A program made the translations under genes and the position numbers. A DNA stretch of 64,000 nucleotides, taken from positions 124,001 through 188,000 of the forward strand of contig NZ_PXWG01000002.1 in NCBI RefSeq assembly GCF_003011965.1. The letters are read 5' to 3'. The DNA comes from Streptosporangium nondiastaticum. Lineage in GTDB: Bacteria > Actinomycetota > Actinomycetes > Streptomycetales > Streptomycetaceae. Of this stretch, positions 45,555 to 54,889 are shown one piece after another. The notes beneath the pieces are model-generated. The model was given only the letters and a program-made list of their open reading frames with translations, had not been told where the DNA came from and did not search any database. Position 1 is the stretch's first letter. Every line of letters begins with the position of its first letter.

Positions 45555-45850
45555 CTGCAGCTGTCCGACCAGGTGGAAGACCTCCCGGGCCACATAGTGC
45601 TTGAGGCAAGGGACGATTTCGCGACGGGTCTTACCTTCCTTGATCCGGCGCTCGTGAGAGTCCTGAGTGCGCGGGCCGACCCGTAGACGGGTGAACACGA
45701 TGCGATGGAGCGCGGCATTCGCCTGCCGGTCGCCACCGCGGTTGAGGCGACGGAACTGCCGGCGTCCCGACGAACGCTCGACAGGGCTGACCCCGCACAG
45801 CACAGCGAAGAAAGCCTCACTGTCCAGGTGTTCCGGATTGTCTCCCCACC
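45555..45850 (-). mobile_element. IS110-family transposase C-terminal fragment
   Basis: About 95 residues of the IS116/IS110/IS902 C-terminal domain: DNPEHLDSEAFFAVLCGVSP, RRLNRGGDRQANAALHRIVF, then RRIKEGKTRREIVPCLKHYV. The DEDD N-terminal catalytic domain is missing, so it cannot move on its own. It marks the left end of the PBP relic. Confidence 0.85.
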
Positions 45851-46156
45851 GTGATGAGCAGGAAGTGGTCCGTGGCGCTGCGTGGGGACTGCCGACGCGG
45901 GGCGGAGCAGCCGGGCGTGGCGATACTGCGCCCGGTCCGGGGAGGCGGCCACCATATGGAGCGTGCTCACACCCACGCGGCCGCCCACCGATCCGTTCGA
46001 TATTGATGGAGATCTTCGAAGGTCTCGGTGGTTGCCCGGAGGCGCTCACCTTGGTTCCTCGCCCAGGGGCGTGGGGCGTGCCGCAGGAAGAGGCGGCGGT
46101 TCCCAGGTCCGGCTCGTTGGACAGGACCGGTTTGGCGTGGACTACGCTCCCGCTAA
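45851..46156. other. Gene-free interval
   Basis: About 300 bases between the IS110 fragment and the next gene. No protein domain, repeat or RNA was recognised. Upstream of 46157 the spacing suggests a promoter, but no consensus stands out. Confidence 0.4.
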
Positions 46157-47194
46157 ATGATCACTGATTCGATGGGGTGCATACCGGCTGCTTCGGCGTT
46201 CGCCGGGCGTCATCGTTCCCGCCTGCGTGCTCTGTTCGGTGTCCTGGGGGTGCCGTGGCATGAGGATGCCGGGGAGCGGGCGGCCGTGGCGGCGGCGCAT
46301 TGGATGGCGCCCGAGCACGGCAGGACCGTCATCCCCTGCACGCCCGCCCAAAGGGGCCGGGCACTGGGCCTGGTCGGCGAGATGGGGCTGTTAGAGGCGG
46401 TCCGGCCCGAGGCGGGCGCGGTCTTCGGCGAGACGGTCATCGTGGCGGGTCTGTGGACGGCCAACGAGCGCCGGCTGCACCTGGTGCGCCGACTGCGGGA
46501 GGAGCACGGGTGCCGGCTCGGGCCGGTCACGTTGTGGTGCGGCCAGCGCCTGCGGGAGGAGCGCGACGGGAGCCTGGAGGACATCCTCGCCCGGCTGGCC
46601 GCCGCCGACCCGCGGCTGCTGCACCACCCCTGGGTATGCGCGGAGCTCGCCCGCGACCCCCAGGACGCCAACCGGTGGGAGCGTCCGTTCGCCACCGAGT
46701 ACGAACTGGCCATCGCCGCCGTCCTCGTCGTCTTCGGCCCCACTCTGACCCTGACCGCCCGCCACCCGGCCACCGGTCCGGCCACGGTTACGGGCATCCC
46801 GCACCGCACTGTCCTGTGGCAGCGGCTGTCCACAGCCGACGGGCTGGACCTGACGGTGCTCAACGCCGCCGCCCGCCACCGGCCGCAGGGGCCGCCCCGG
46901 CACACCACCGCCAGCTGCGCCGAGGAATGGCTGACGCACCTGCCCCCGGCCACGGGGGCGAGCGTCCTGGTCGTCTCGGGCAATCCGCACACCGAGCGGA
47001 CTCTGGGCGACATCACCCGGGTGGCCCGGGCAGCCGGGCGTGACGATCTGAGCCTGCATCCGGCGGGGAACGGCGCGCCGGAGCGGCCCTGGCGTCTGGA
47101 GCTGTGCCTGGGGGAGATCGCCCGCCTGTTGTACAACGACGCCGTTCACACCGGCGTGGTGCCGGCGGTTTCGGCTGCGGCGCGGCGGGCGTAG
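46157..47194 (+). CDS. Hypothetical 345-residue protein
   Basis: A 345-residue soluble protein of unknown family. It has Rossmann-like strands VFGETVIVAGLWTANERRLH, VTLWCGQRLREERDGS and ATGASVLVVSGNPHTERTLG, so a nucleotide-binding or glycan-related fold is possible. There is no membrane segment. ATG 46157 is used; its 3' end overlaps the convergent glycosyltransferase by 49 bases. Codon usage is normal for the window, so it looks real. Confidence 0.6.
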   Translation: MITDSMGCIPAASAFAGRHRSRLRALFGVLGVPWHEDAGERAAVAAAHWMAPEHGRTVIPCTPAQRGRALGLVGEMGLLEAVRPEAGAVFGETVIVAGLWTANERRLHLVRRLREEHGCRLGPVTLWCGQRLREERDGSLEDILARLAAADPRLLHHPWVCAELARDPQDANRWERPFATEYELAIAAVLVVFGPTLTLTARHPATGPATVTGIPHRTVLWQRLSTADGLDLTVLNAAARHRPQGPPRHTTASCAEEWLTHLPPATGASVLVVSGNPHTERTLGDITRVARAAGRDDLSLHPAGNGAPERPWRLELCLGEIARLLYNDAVHTGVVPAVSAAARRA

Positions 47195-47904
47195 TCGGCT
47201 TTGAGCCGGTCGAGTTCGTCCAGGCGGTAGCCGAAGAGCAGGGCACGGTCGTAGGCGGCGCCGAAGTTGTGCACATGGTCCGGGTCGAGCCGCTGGTAGA
47301 GCTTGACCCGGGCGATGCGCTTGTCGAGGGTGTCCCAGCCCGAATGCACCACCCGTATCCCGTCGATGTCCTCAAGGCGTCCATGGTCGGTGAGGTTGAG
47401 CGGCCAGTGGTGGTTGTGCAAGGGCTTGCACCCGGCCTTCAGCCCGGGCCGGTACCGCCAGATCGCGCAGCGCATACTGGTCGCCGCTCCCATCAGCGGC
47501 ACCATGCGCGGGAACTGCGGATCGTTCCACGAGGACACCAGCGCACACCGCACACCTGCCACCTCGCCGGGCAGGGCCGCTAAGCGCGCCCTCAAGTCCC
47601 CCTCGACATCGAGGGCCTGGTCGTCGTCGGTCATGATGATCCAGTCGGGCCTGCAGAAGTCCGCCATCCGGTACAGCAGCTCCAGCCCGGCCGACTCCGG
47701 CACCAGCCACGGATCGCCCGGCAGGCCCGGGCGGGCGTGCACCACGTTCGTCACCCGCGGATGGCTTCGCAGCACCTCGGCCGTCCCGTCGGTACTGCGG
47801 TCGTCCACCACGTAGATGTCGTCGCACCACCGGGCCAGCCCGTCCAGCACCCCCATCAGGCCCTGACCCCCATTACGGACCCGCATCAAGCCAAGAACAC
47901 GCAC
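47146..47904 (-). CDS. Family 2 glycosyltransferase
   Basis: A 252-residue GT-A enzyme: nucleotide-sugar strand LARWCDDIYVVDDRSTDGTA, metal motif WIIMTDDDQALDVEG, and a downstream region with ALVSSWNDPQFPRMVPLMG. The start is set at GTG 47904 (another GTG lies at 47907), because the frame upstream to 48054 is not coding-like. The N-terminus is slightly short for the family (first strand VRVLGLMRVRN). It is convergent with the hypothetical gene. Acceptor unknown. Confidence 0.8.
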   Translation of the reverse strand: MRVLGLMRVRNGGQGLMGVLDGLARWCDDIYVVDDRSTDGTAEVLRSHPRVTNVVHARPGLPGDPWLVPESAGLELLYRMADFCRPDWIIMTDDDQALDVEGDLRARLAALPGEVAGVRCALVSSWNDPQFPRMVPLMGAATSMRCAIWRYRPGLKAGCKPLHNHHWPLNLTDHGRLEDIDGIRVVHSGWDTLDKRIARVKLYQRLDPDHVHNFGAAYDRALLFGYRLDELDRLKADYARRAAAETAGTTPV

Positions 47905-48189
47905 CACAACCCCACAACACGAAACCGGCAAGATCGACGAGCTGCACTCCAGGGCCGCCACGGCCAGCAAGATCAACAGGACGGGTGCGCCGGGGCGCCG
48001 GACCCTGGGCTGGACGGCTCGTTCAACTCCGAAACAAGTGGGGAGCGTAAGCATCCCTAGCCGTTTTCAGGAACCCGGGAGTCGTCCCCGAAACACACCA
48101 GGGCCAGGCATGTGAACTGGAACAGCTGTGGCGGCCGGGCTGGGTCCTCTCCGCCACACGACTCAAATCCGTCCAACCCGCTTGCCAGC

Positions 48190-48290
48190 CCGCATCATTC
48201 AGGCGTGCGCGGGCGGCGCGCCGAACCTGCGTGTGGCGGCGGAGCTCGACGTAGCGAAACGAGTAATCCCCAGAGAGGATGCGCTGGGCT
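48190..48290 (+). mobile_element. IS630-like transposase HTH scrap
   Basis: About 30 residues (IIQACAGGAPNLRVAAELDV) resemble the N-terminal HTH of IS630-family transposases. Nothing else of the element is recognisable. It is too short for certainty. Confidence 0.35.
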
Positions 48291-48399
48291 GAGTGCCCGG
48301 CGAGGTCGTCCAGCGCATCGAGGACGGCAAGACGAAGGCCGCGGCAGTACCGTCTGCGACACCGCCGCCTTCAGCGGTCGCGTGACCCGAAGGCCCCTC

Positions 48400-48782
48400 G
48401 CCCACGTCCGGCGAGGGGCCTTCCTCCGAGGCGCTCGGGAAAACCGACGTCAAGGCGGGCCTGCTGTTCGCCCTCGCCGGAGTGGCGTCGGCGTTCCTGG
48501 CGGTGTCGGTGGTGTTCATCGTGCTTGCCGTGCTCGCCGTGCTCGCCGTGCTCGCCGTGCTGCCCAGGCTCGGCGACGAACGTACGTCGTTCCCGTACGG
48601 GGCGAAGTTGCGCTCGGAAGAGATCCGTGAAGCCGTCGAGGAGGAAACCAGGCCGCAGCAGATCGGCATTCCGTCCGGCCCTGGCCGTAATGAAGTTCCG
48701 GCGCCTCATCGCGGCGTATATCGCCACCGGCCTCTCCATGCTGCTCCTCATCGCGTCGGATGTCCTGGCCGGCCTGGGCTGA
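48400..48782 (+). pseudogene. Pycsar-effector-like TM protein remnant
   Basis: The frame GKTDVKAGLLFALAGVASAF with LAVSVVFIVLAVLAVLAVLA, then, after a frameshift near 48670, AVMKFRRLIAAYIATGLSML, matches the two-to-three-helix membrane proteins of the Pycsar effector/plasmid transfer family. A 9-bp GTGCTCGCC repeat generates VLA units. An upstream stop removes the start, so it is decayed. Confidence 0.5.
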
Positions 48783-48812
48783 GGAGCACCGCCGGTCCGG
48801 GCAGCGTCTCGG

Positions 48813-49200
48813 CTACCTGGTCGACGGCTTGTACTGGCTGTCGTGCTGGCGGGCGAGGCGGTTCGCGGGGCCCATGGAGTGGGCGCGGGCCTCGAGCCAC
48901 AGCGCGTAGGCGATGGAGTCGGCCTGCGGGGCGGGACGAGGGGTGGTTGAGCGGCGGGCGGGAAGGTAGACGAGGGCGTCCTGGCCTTCGGGTGTGAGTC
49001 GGGCCGCCCAGTAGAGTGCCTGGGCGTAGCCGGTTCAGGGTGTCGGCGTCGGCCATCTCGCACAGGTCGGCCTTCCGGAGCCGGTCGACGATGTTGAGGC
49101 CGATGCTGCTGCTGTCGGCGGCCCAGCCGTGCTCGTGCTGCGCCTGTTCGTTGCGTAGGGCGGCCAGGGCTTGGGGTTCCGGGGCCTTCAGGGCGCCCAC
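48813..49200 (-). pseudogene. Hypothetical gene with one frameshift
   Basis: GTG 49200, with GGAGGG four bases upstream, begins VGALKAPEPQALAALRNEQA ... DRLRKADLCEMADADTLN. Near 49036 the sense moves to another frame: GYAQALYWAARLTPEGQDAL ... ADSIAYALWLEARAHSMGPA, ending at 48813. It would be a soluble protein of about 129 residues. Family unknown; a single-base indel or sequencing error would explain it. Confidence 0.5.
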
Positions 49201-49358
49201 GGTGCCCTCCAGCGGTTCTTGTGCTTTGTGGGCATCATGGCGCGCGGCTCTGTGGGGGTCAGGCGCTTGAAGGGATCGGGCGTGGCCGCATCGATACGTC
49301 GCCCCGCACCACTGAAGCAGATGTCTGCTTACATACCGCTGTGGTAGATAATCATCCG

Positions 49359-49751
49359 GTGTCACGCGAGATAAGCACTTTCACCCTCCACCAGGTCGGC
49401 CCGGAAGACGGTGTCCACCCCGACCTTCTCGGAGAGCTCCGCCCGCTGATCAACGGGCAGGACGTGCTCGAAGAGATCTTCCCCGAGGGCACCACGTTGT
49501 GGTGGCAGTGGTGCGGGGACGGCATCCCGCTGGCCGCGTCGGAGGCCGGCACCCAGGTCATGATGGCGGCCGCGGAGTGCAGCACCTCGTGCTGCGGCTC
49601 GGTCTGGGTGACCATCCGCCGCGAAGGCCCGCACGTGCTCTGGGAGGGCTGGGAGAACACCGGCGACGGAGGGAAGCTGCCTCCGGAGTTCCGGTTCGAC
49701 GCCGCCCAGTACGACACGGAACTGGCCCGCGCGACTGCGGCCTGGGGATAG
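49359..49751 (+). CDS. Hypothetical 130-residue protein
   Basis: A 130-residue Cys-containing soluble protein, GTG 49359 (MSREISTFTLHQVGPEDGVH). It reads GQDVLEEIFPEGTTLWWQWC, AECSTSCCGSVWVTIRREGP and DAAQYDTELARATAAWG. The cluster CSTSCC suggests a metal site or disulfide, though there is no signal peptide. It probably belongs to the small immunity/accessory-protein class of Streptomyces; function unknown. Confidence 0.6.
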   Translation: MSREISTFTLHQVGPEDGVHPDLLGELRPLINGQDVLEEIFPEGTTLWWQWCGDGIPLAASEAGTQVMMAAAECSTSCCGSVWVTIRREGPHVLWEGWENTGDGGKLPPEFRFDAAQYDTELARATAAWG

Positions 49752-49871
49752 GCCCGGCTTTACGAAGCAAGCACCTTAAAATGACGTTCGCTACTGATGC
49801 ATAGAATGTGCTGATTCATTCCGATCAGTTAAGGTTGCGCGAGTCGATCTTTCTGATGAAACGTGGTTGTC

Positions 49872-50189
49872 ATGCCGAAGCGCCGCCGACGGTTGTCGCA
49901 TCTTGTGCGGGCAGAGCTCCTGGCGCCCTGGATCTTTCCGATCAGCCTTGACGGCACCAGGGAATGGAAGTGGTGGAATCCCAGGGGCTTCCTGCTGCTC
50001 GTATGCAGCCCCGTGGCCGTGCTCTGGGCCCTGCATCCGAACAACGGCGCCACATGGTGGGCCCGGTGCCTGGTCGTCCTCGCCGGCGTGGCCGGCATGG
50101 CCGTGCTCGTGCTCGCGTCTGCCGGATACCGCAGGCTTGCCGCACCACCCACAACCGCACACAGCTCCGAGGAGCACCCCCCATCCTGA
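49872..50189 (+). CDS. Small two-helix membrane protein
   Basis: A 105-residue basic protein starting MPKRRRRLSHLV with two hydrophobic segments (GFLLLVCSPVAVLWAL and CLVVLAGVAGMAVLVLASAG). GTG 49863 is an alternative start. No known family. It is convergent with the NUDIX relic. Unknown role. Confidence 0.5.
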   Translation: MPKRRRRLSHLVRAELLAPWIFPISLDGTREWKWWNPRGFLLLVCSPVAVLWALHPNNGATWWARCLVVLAGVAGMAVLVLASAGYRRLAAPPTTAHSSEEHPPS

Positions 50190-50268
50190 GCGGGACCGCC
50201 CGCTGTGCAGTTGCGCCCTCCGGACGGTCGGCCCCCCGGCTGAGCGTGGTGGGTGCACCCACGGCGAA

Positions 50269-51216
50269 TCAGGGTGTGAGGACCCGCGTGGCGAGGAGAA
50301 TCCCAAGAGCGCACGCGACGTCGGAGATCGCACCGTCTTCCACGCGCTTGATGCCATCTCCAGGGGATCCACTCGACGGTCATGTCGACCTCGGTGGGGT
50401 CGCGCCGCGTCCGCCCGGATTCCAGGTCGGTGGCGCGGTAGAGGTGGATCGTGGCCATGGTGAGCCCGGCGATGGGGTGGGTCACGGCCAGGAGATGGAG
50501 TTCGCGTGGCCGCCAGCCCGTCTCCTCTTCGCACTCCCGACAGGCCGCGCCTTCCGGCGCCTCGCCCGGTGCGATGCCTCCGCCGGGAAGGAGCGGCATA
50601 CGGCCTGGTAGGTGGCAGCTGTCCGTGACGATCGCGATGCGCCCAGCGGAGTCGACGGCGACGACGCGGGCGCCGTCAGCGATGGTGACGTGATCGTACG
50701 TGCCGAACCTGCCGTCGGGCTGGATGACCTGATCGCGGTGAAGGGCGAGGAAGGCTCCCTCGTGCACGGTCTCGGTGCTGAGCGTGACCCAGCCGTCCCC
50801 GGACTCGTGGACACGGCCCGACCGGGTGTAGGCCGCGAGAGCACCGGCGATCGACCGTAGCTGGAGGGCGGCCTGCCGCTGCGCCGACACCAGCGCCGGG
50901 TAGTCCGGCCAGGCACGCTCGTCGCCCCCTACAGGCGTCTTCTGCTGCCCGAGCAGCCACCGTCCGAAAATCGGCCGGAGCGCCCTCACCGGGTCGAGGG
51001 CCTTCTGGCCCCTGACGACCAGGTCCACGACGCGTCCGGACGGATCTGCGCGGCGACGCGCTTCAGCATCCGGTCGAGGTGGTCGGCGGCGTCGAAGAGG
51101 TGGCTGGGGATCTCCGCGTAGTCCGTGATCTCGGTGAAGGCCGGCCGCCTGGAGAGCTTCACGTGCACGTCCCACGCCGCGGACCGAGCAGGGTCGCCTG
51201 TCCTCTGATCCGTCAT
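50269..51216 (-). pseudogene. NUDIX hydrolase with two frameshifts
   Basis: From ATG 51216, AAWDVHVKLSRRPAFTEITD runs in one frame; near 51040 sense switches to VVDLVVRGQKALDPVRALRP, and near 50375 to DGIKRVEDGAISDVACALGI, ending at 50269. The NUDIX box is intact within the second frame: GGGIAPGEAPEGAACRECEE-ETGW. The N-terminal half is an unknown domain. Both shifts are single-base; it is probably dead, or else the assembly has errors. Confidence 0.72.
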
Positions 51217-51484
51217 TGGCCGATGATGTTGGCCTTCGCTCGACCAGGGGCGATATCGACTGCGTGCGGCCGCTTGGGCTGTGTCAACAAGCGGCTGCAC
51301 CTGGGTACTCGAACAGGCCAGCGTGTCCGGTGAGTTGAGTTGCCGTCAGGTTGCCTACCGAGGTTGTTGCGCAGCCGAAGGCGCACGGCGCCAAGAGACG
51401 GCGCATGGATGCGCGGTATGAGTCATACGGCTTCCTAGGAGGTAGTGAGGAGTGCCTACTGGACCGCACCCCTGAGGAGACCGC
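51217..51484. other. 5' region of small secreted protein
   Basis: 268 bases without a gene. It should contain promoters for the NUDIX remnant (left) and the small secreted protein (right). Direct repeats or operators are not evident. Confidence 0.4.
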
Positions 51485-51688
51485 ATGAAGTTGATCCGCC
51501 GCTCGCTCGTGACGCTTGCCGCAACGACCCTGTTGTGTCTTTCCGGCGCCGGGCCGGCAGCCGCAGTCCCAGTTCCAGGTGCGGACGAACTGCTCGGGCA
51601 AGTGACGGCGCTGGGCGATATCGGCGGGCTCCTGACACCTGTCACGGACCTCCTCGAGGCCGCTTTGCAAACCAACAACGGCACCTGA
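51485..51688 (+). CDS. Small secreted protein
   Basis: A 67-residue protein with a clear Sec signal: MKLIRRS then LVTLAATTLLCLSGAGPAAA, cleaved near AAAVP. The mature part (about 42 residues) is hydrophobic and helix-prone (GADELLGQVTALGDIGGLLT). It resembles short chaplin/rodlin-unrelated secreted peptides common in Streptomyces. GAGGAGACC precedes the ATG. It lies alone. Confidence 0.75.
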   Translation: MKLIRRSLVTLAATTLLCLSGAGPAAAVPVPGADELLGQVTALGDIGGLLTPVTDLLEAALQTNNGT

Positions 51689-51745
51689 TCTGAGTAAGCC
51701 CATAGAAGATCGTTCGCAAGGCTCTTCAGGGAGGCCAGAAGGCTC

Positions 51746-52270
51746 TCACCGCAGCCATAGCCGGATCGCGGCGAGGGTGACCGTGCCCTGGAAGATGTAC
51801 GCGCTCGCTTGTCGTCTCTGGTGGCTACGGCCCGGAAGCCCTTGAGGGCGTTGACGGTTCGTTCGACTTCGTTCCTGCGGGCATAACGGGTCCGGTCGAA
51901 GCCGGTGGGCCGGCCGCTGCGGCTTCCGCGGCGTTGGCGGTTGGCCCGCTGGTCGCGGCGTTCGGGGGATCGTGTGCCGGATCTTCCGTCGCCGCAGGTA
52001 AACGGCGGTTGCGCGGCGGGAACTGTACGCTTTGTCGCCGCTGACATGGTCCGGACGCCGCCTTGGATGCCCGCCGACCGGGCGCGGGACGCGGATACGG
52101 TCCAGGACCGGGATCATCAGCGGGGCGTCACCCCACTCTGCCCGGGGGTGAGCAGGGTGGCCAGTGGACGGCAGCCGCCGTCGCTCGCCAGGTAAACGCG
52201 GGGCGTGGCGGACGGTGGGCGTGTCACCGTACAGATCGCCTCGCCCCACGTTAGCCGGAACGACGCCAGC
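51746..52270 (-). mobile_element. IS5-family transposase remnant
   Basis: Fragments of one transposase lie in three frames: YLASDGGCRPLATLLTPGQ, RPDHVSGDKAYSSRRATAVY (DDE Asp in GDKAYS) and RNEVERTVNALKGFRAVATR (Glu region), ending TVTLAAIRLWLR. Several frameshifts make it inactive. Terminal inverted repeats were not identified. Confidence 0.8.
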
Positions 52271-52529
52271 ACGGCTCGGTCACACGATCCGTCGGACACA
52301 CCTTAGCCCTGACCTTGCCCTTTATCGTCGCCGGGTCGAATCGTTCCTCGAACTTGATCACTTGTAGCGAGAAGGGCCGGACAGCAGGGCGGCCTTCGTC
52401 TGGATCCTGTGCTCCGTCACAGAGGTGTAGATCCAGTCGAAGGCCGTGGGGTGAGTTCGCTGCACGACGATGTTCTGCGGGAGCCGTTTGGGCTGCTCCG
52501 TCCTTCCGGTCGGAGTTGTACGCATGCCT

Positions 52530-52820
52530 GACCACGCGTGCGGACGCGCTGTTCGAGCTCACCGACGCCATGCTGTGTGGGGACGGACCGATGAAGACCC
52601 TGGTCAGCCTCGCGCTCGTACCGGAACGCCGCCGCGGGCACGGTGCCTTGTACACCAGGCTCAATCACGGCCGACTGGATGTGGGCCGGCTGCGACGGGC
52701 CAGTGCAGGTGCCGTTGCCGAAGGCGGCCGACGGCCACCTGGTCCTCGCGGTCGACGTCTCCCCGTAGCTGCGGCCGGACGCGGACACCGCGCCTGAGCA
52801 GTGCTTCTGCCACACCTACG
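52530..52820 (+). mobile_element. IS701-like transposase fragment
   Basis: LFELTDAMLCGDGPMKTLVS with ERRRGHGALYTRLNHGRLDV, then in another frame AADGHLVLAVDVSP and QCFCHTYGYGAG, match the N-terminal half of an IS701-type DDE transposase (first Asp in LAVDVSP). It ends where a TetR relic begins. Confidence 0.72.
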
Positions 52821-52824
52821 GCTA

Positions 52825-53150
52825 CGGCGCAGGCTACGCTCGGCTCGGTCTACCACTTCTTCCCCGGCGGCAAGGAGGCCGTCGCGGTCGGCGCGATCAC
52901 CCACGGCGACCAGGAGTTCTCGGCGCTGCTCCGCGCCGCGCTGCGTGGCTGGGAGCAGCTGGTTCACGACAAGCTGCTGGGTCCGGGCATCCCTGCCGGC
53001 GATGCCCAGGGTCCGGCGACCACGATCATCAGCGCTCTGGAAGGCGCCGAAGTGACGGTGCAGGTCATCCGCAGCGAGGAGCCCTTGTGTGCGACGGGCC
53101 GACAACCGGCCCGCCTGGTCGGCTCGTACGGCACACCCCCTGTGAGCTGA
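52825..53150 (+). pseudogene. TetR/AcrR repressor remnant
   Basis: LGSVYHFFPGGKEAVAVGAI is the recognition-helix end of a TetR HTH, and GWEQLVHDKLLGPGIPAGDA with TIISALEGAEVTVQVIRSEE is the C-terminal domain. The first HTH helices are replaced by transposase sequence, and the middle is deleted. It was probably the repressor of the neighbouring hydrolase, whose operator survives at 54149-54180. Confidence 0.72.
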
Positions 53151-53219
53151 TGCCCCCGTCGTCACGCAGGCCGCTGCCCACACCGCCCGAAGACGGTGCG
53201 GGCATTGGCACGCAACCGG

Positions 53220-54092
53220 TCACTCGCCAAGGAAGGCGAGGATCCGCTTGTTCACCTCCTCCGGTGCCTCGACCATCGGGAAGTGGCCCACGCCCTGGAG
53301 CAACGCGCCGTCCGACCCCTTGGGCAGGGCGGCGACGATGTCGGCGAGGATCTCCTCGTTGACGACGGGATCCTCGCTGCCGTGCAGGTACAGGGTCGGC
53401 TGGGTGGGCAGTTCCGCCAGCAGACGACCCATTTCCCAGGCGTCGGTGCCGAACACCTCGGAGGGGAAGTTCTGCCGGTAGAGGCCCAGCCCCGCCTGGA
53501 GGTTGGCCGGCTCGCGCAGGGCGTCCTTGCCCTCCTCCCGGTCCTGGGTGGAGTCGAAGCCGGGGATGTCGCCACTCCAGTGGTCCCACAGCCAGTCGAT
53601 GTAGGCGAAGTCGTTCGCCGGCACCAGATGATCGGCGACGGCCATCTGGAAGAAGTAGAAGTGGCTGTTCTTGTGGATCTGCTCGGGGACCGCGGCCCGG
53701 CGCTCGTAGAACCGCACCGGCGGGACATCGGCCACCACGACCTTCGACCAGCGTTCCGGCGCGAGGGCGGCGGCACCCCAGGTGGCGAAGCCGCCCCAGT
53801 CGTGCCCGACGATGATCGCGTCACCGCCTCCGCCCAGCGCATCGTGCAGCGCATTGGCGTCCGCGATCAGGTCCTTCATCAGCATGCTTCCGTCCGGCGG
53901 CACCTGACTCGGGGCGAATCCCCGCATGTATGGGGCGACCACGTGGTACCCGGCCTTCGCAAGCTCCGGCATCAGGTGCCGGAACACGCCGGGGGTCTCC
54001 GGGAAGCCGTGCAGCAGCAGTGCCAGAGGGCCCTCGCCCTGCTCGATGTAGGCGAGGTCGAGGCCATTGACGGTGATGTGCTTGATCTCCAC
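53220..54092 (-). CDS. Alpha/beta hydrolase (epoxide hydrolase-like)
   Basis: A 290-residue enzyme with the oxyanion HGFPETPGVFRHLM, nucleophile Asp in GHDWGGFATWG, acid Asp in HGSEDPVVNEE and catalytic His in GVGHFPMVEAP. The Asp nucleophile and HGFPE place it with epoxide hydrolases and haloalkane dehalogenase-like proteins. No signal peptide. It is preceded by a strong palindromic operator, consistent with a lost TetR regulator. Substrate unknown. Confidence 0.92.
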   Translation of the reverse strand: MEIKHITVNGLDLAYIEQGEGPLALLLHGFPETPGVFRHLMPELAKAGYHVVAPYMRGFAPSQVPPDGSMLMKDLIADANALHDALGGGGDAIIVGHDWGGFATWGAAALAPERWSKVVVADVPPVRFYERRAAVPEQIHKNSHFYFFQMAVADHLVPANDFAYIDWLWDHWSGDIPGFDSTQDREEGKDALREPANLQAGLGLYRQNFPSEVFGTDAWEMGRLLAELPTQPTLYLHGSEDPVVNEEILADIVAALPKGSDGALLQGVGHFPMVEAPEEVNKRILAFLGE

Positions 54093-54148
54093 TGTTCCTC
54101 CCAGGTGACGGGCGGCTGACTGGTTCCGCGAGCCGCCGCTGTAACGAA

Positions 54149-54180
54149 CGTTCTAGCTAGACACTAGCACCACTAGAACG
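54149..54180 (-). promoter_or_regulatory. Palindromic operator upstream of hydrolase
   Basis: A perfect 8-base inverted repeat, CGTTCTAG at 54149-54156 and CTAGAACG at 54173-54180, separated by 16 bases and flanked by further AACGAACG sequence. It lies 57 bases upstream of the hydrolase ATG, the position of a TetR-type operator. Core CTAG elements also lie in the spacer. Confidence 0.65.
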
Positions 54181-54199
54181 AACGCCCTATTTAATTCGG

Positions 54200-54857
54200 A
54201 GGCCAGGTACGGCACCTGACTGTCGGTGAGAAGCCGCACGGCCGGGATGTGCTTCTCAGGGCTCGTCGAGCACGAGTCCTGGCTTCCCCTCCACGGGCTG
54301 CCCGGCCCCTGGGTCCCCTGCCACCGGCCTTCGAGTCGTGGTTTTCGGAATCCTGGCTGTCCGTGTTTGCCCCATTGCCCCCCGGCGCCGTCGCAGGGAG
54401 TCCGCCGGCACGCTCCGCCTCGTCTCCCGCCTCCGGTGCCGCCCTCACTCACATCTGCTGGCAGGGTGTAGGTCGTTCCGCCCGGCAGGGTGATGGTTGC
54501 GGGGGAGCTGGAACTGGCTCCGGTGCCACCGCCGCTGATGTTTGCAGGATCGGAACCCTGCCATAGGCCCCTGGACACAGCTTTACTGTTCCGGCCCGGC
54601 TTGCCCGCGCCTCCAGTCCTGCCGTTCGCCCCGGTGCACTGACCTTGGGGTCTGCACCCACCTGATGGGTCTCCCCCGGCGGCAGAGGAGGTTGCTCCGC
54701 CGCCGCTCGCGGCGCCGTCTTCACTTCCCCCGGTTCCACCCCCTCCGCCCCCGACACCGCCGTGGCCTCCCAAGGCTGTCGCGAGAGGAAAGGAACCTTC
54801 CGGCTGCACCCAGGCCACCGCGCCTCGGCTTCCGTTGGCGCCGCTATCGCCCTTCAC
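54200..54857 (-). pseudogene. Gly-rich remnant, possibly phage-tail or collagen-like
   Basis: The interval has no intact gene. A minus-strand frame is extremely Gly/Ser-rich (GGHGGVGGGGGGTGGSEDGA, then ATITLPGGTTYTLPADVS) and resembles Gly-rich tail-associated proteins. There is no start with a ribosome site and the composition could be spurious. Confidence 0.25.
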
Positions 54858-54889
54858 CGCCTCCTCCGCCGCCGGTACCTCCGGCCCCG

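Noticed and set aside
54200..54857. Gly-rich frame as a real collagen-like gene
   Set aside because: No ribosome site or start fits, and the Gly runs arise from GGC/GGA-rich DNA; kept only as a low-confidence relic.
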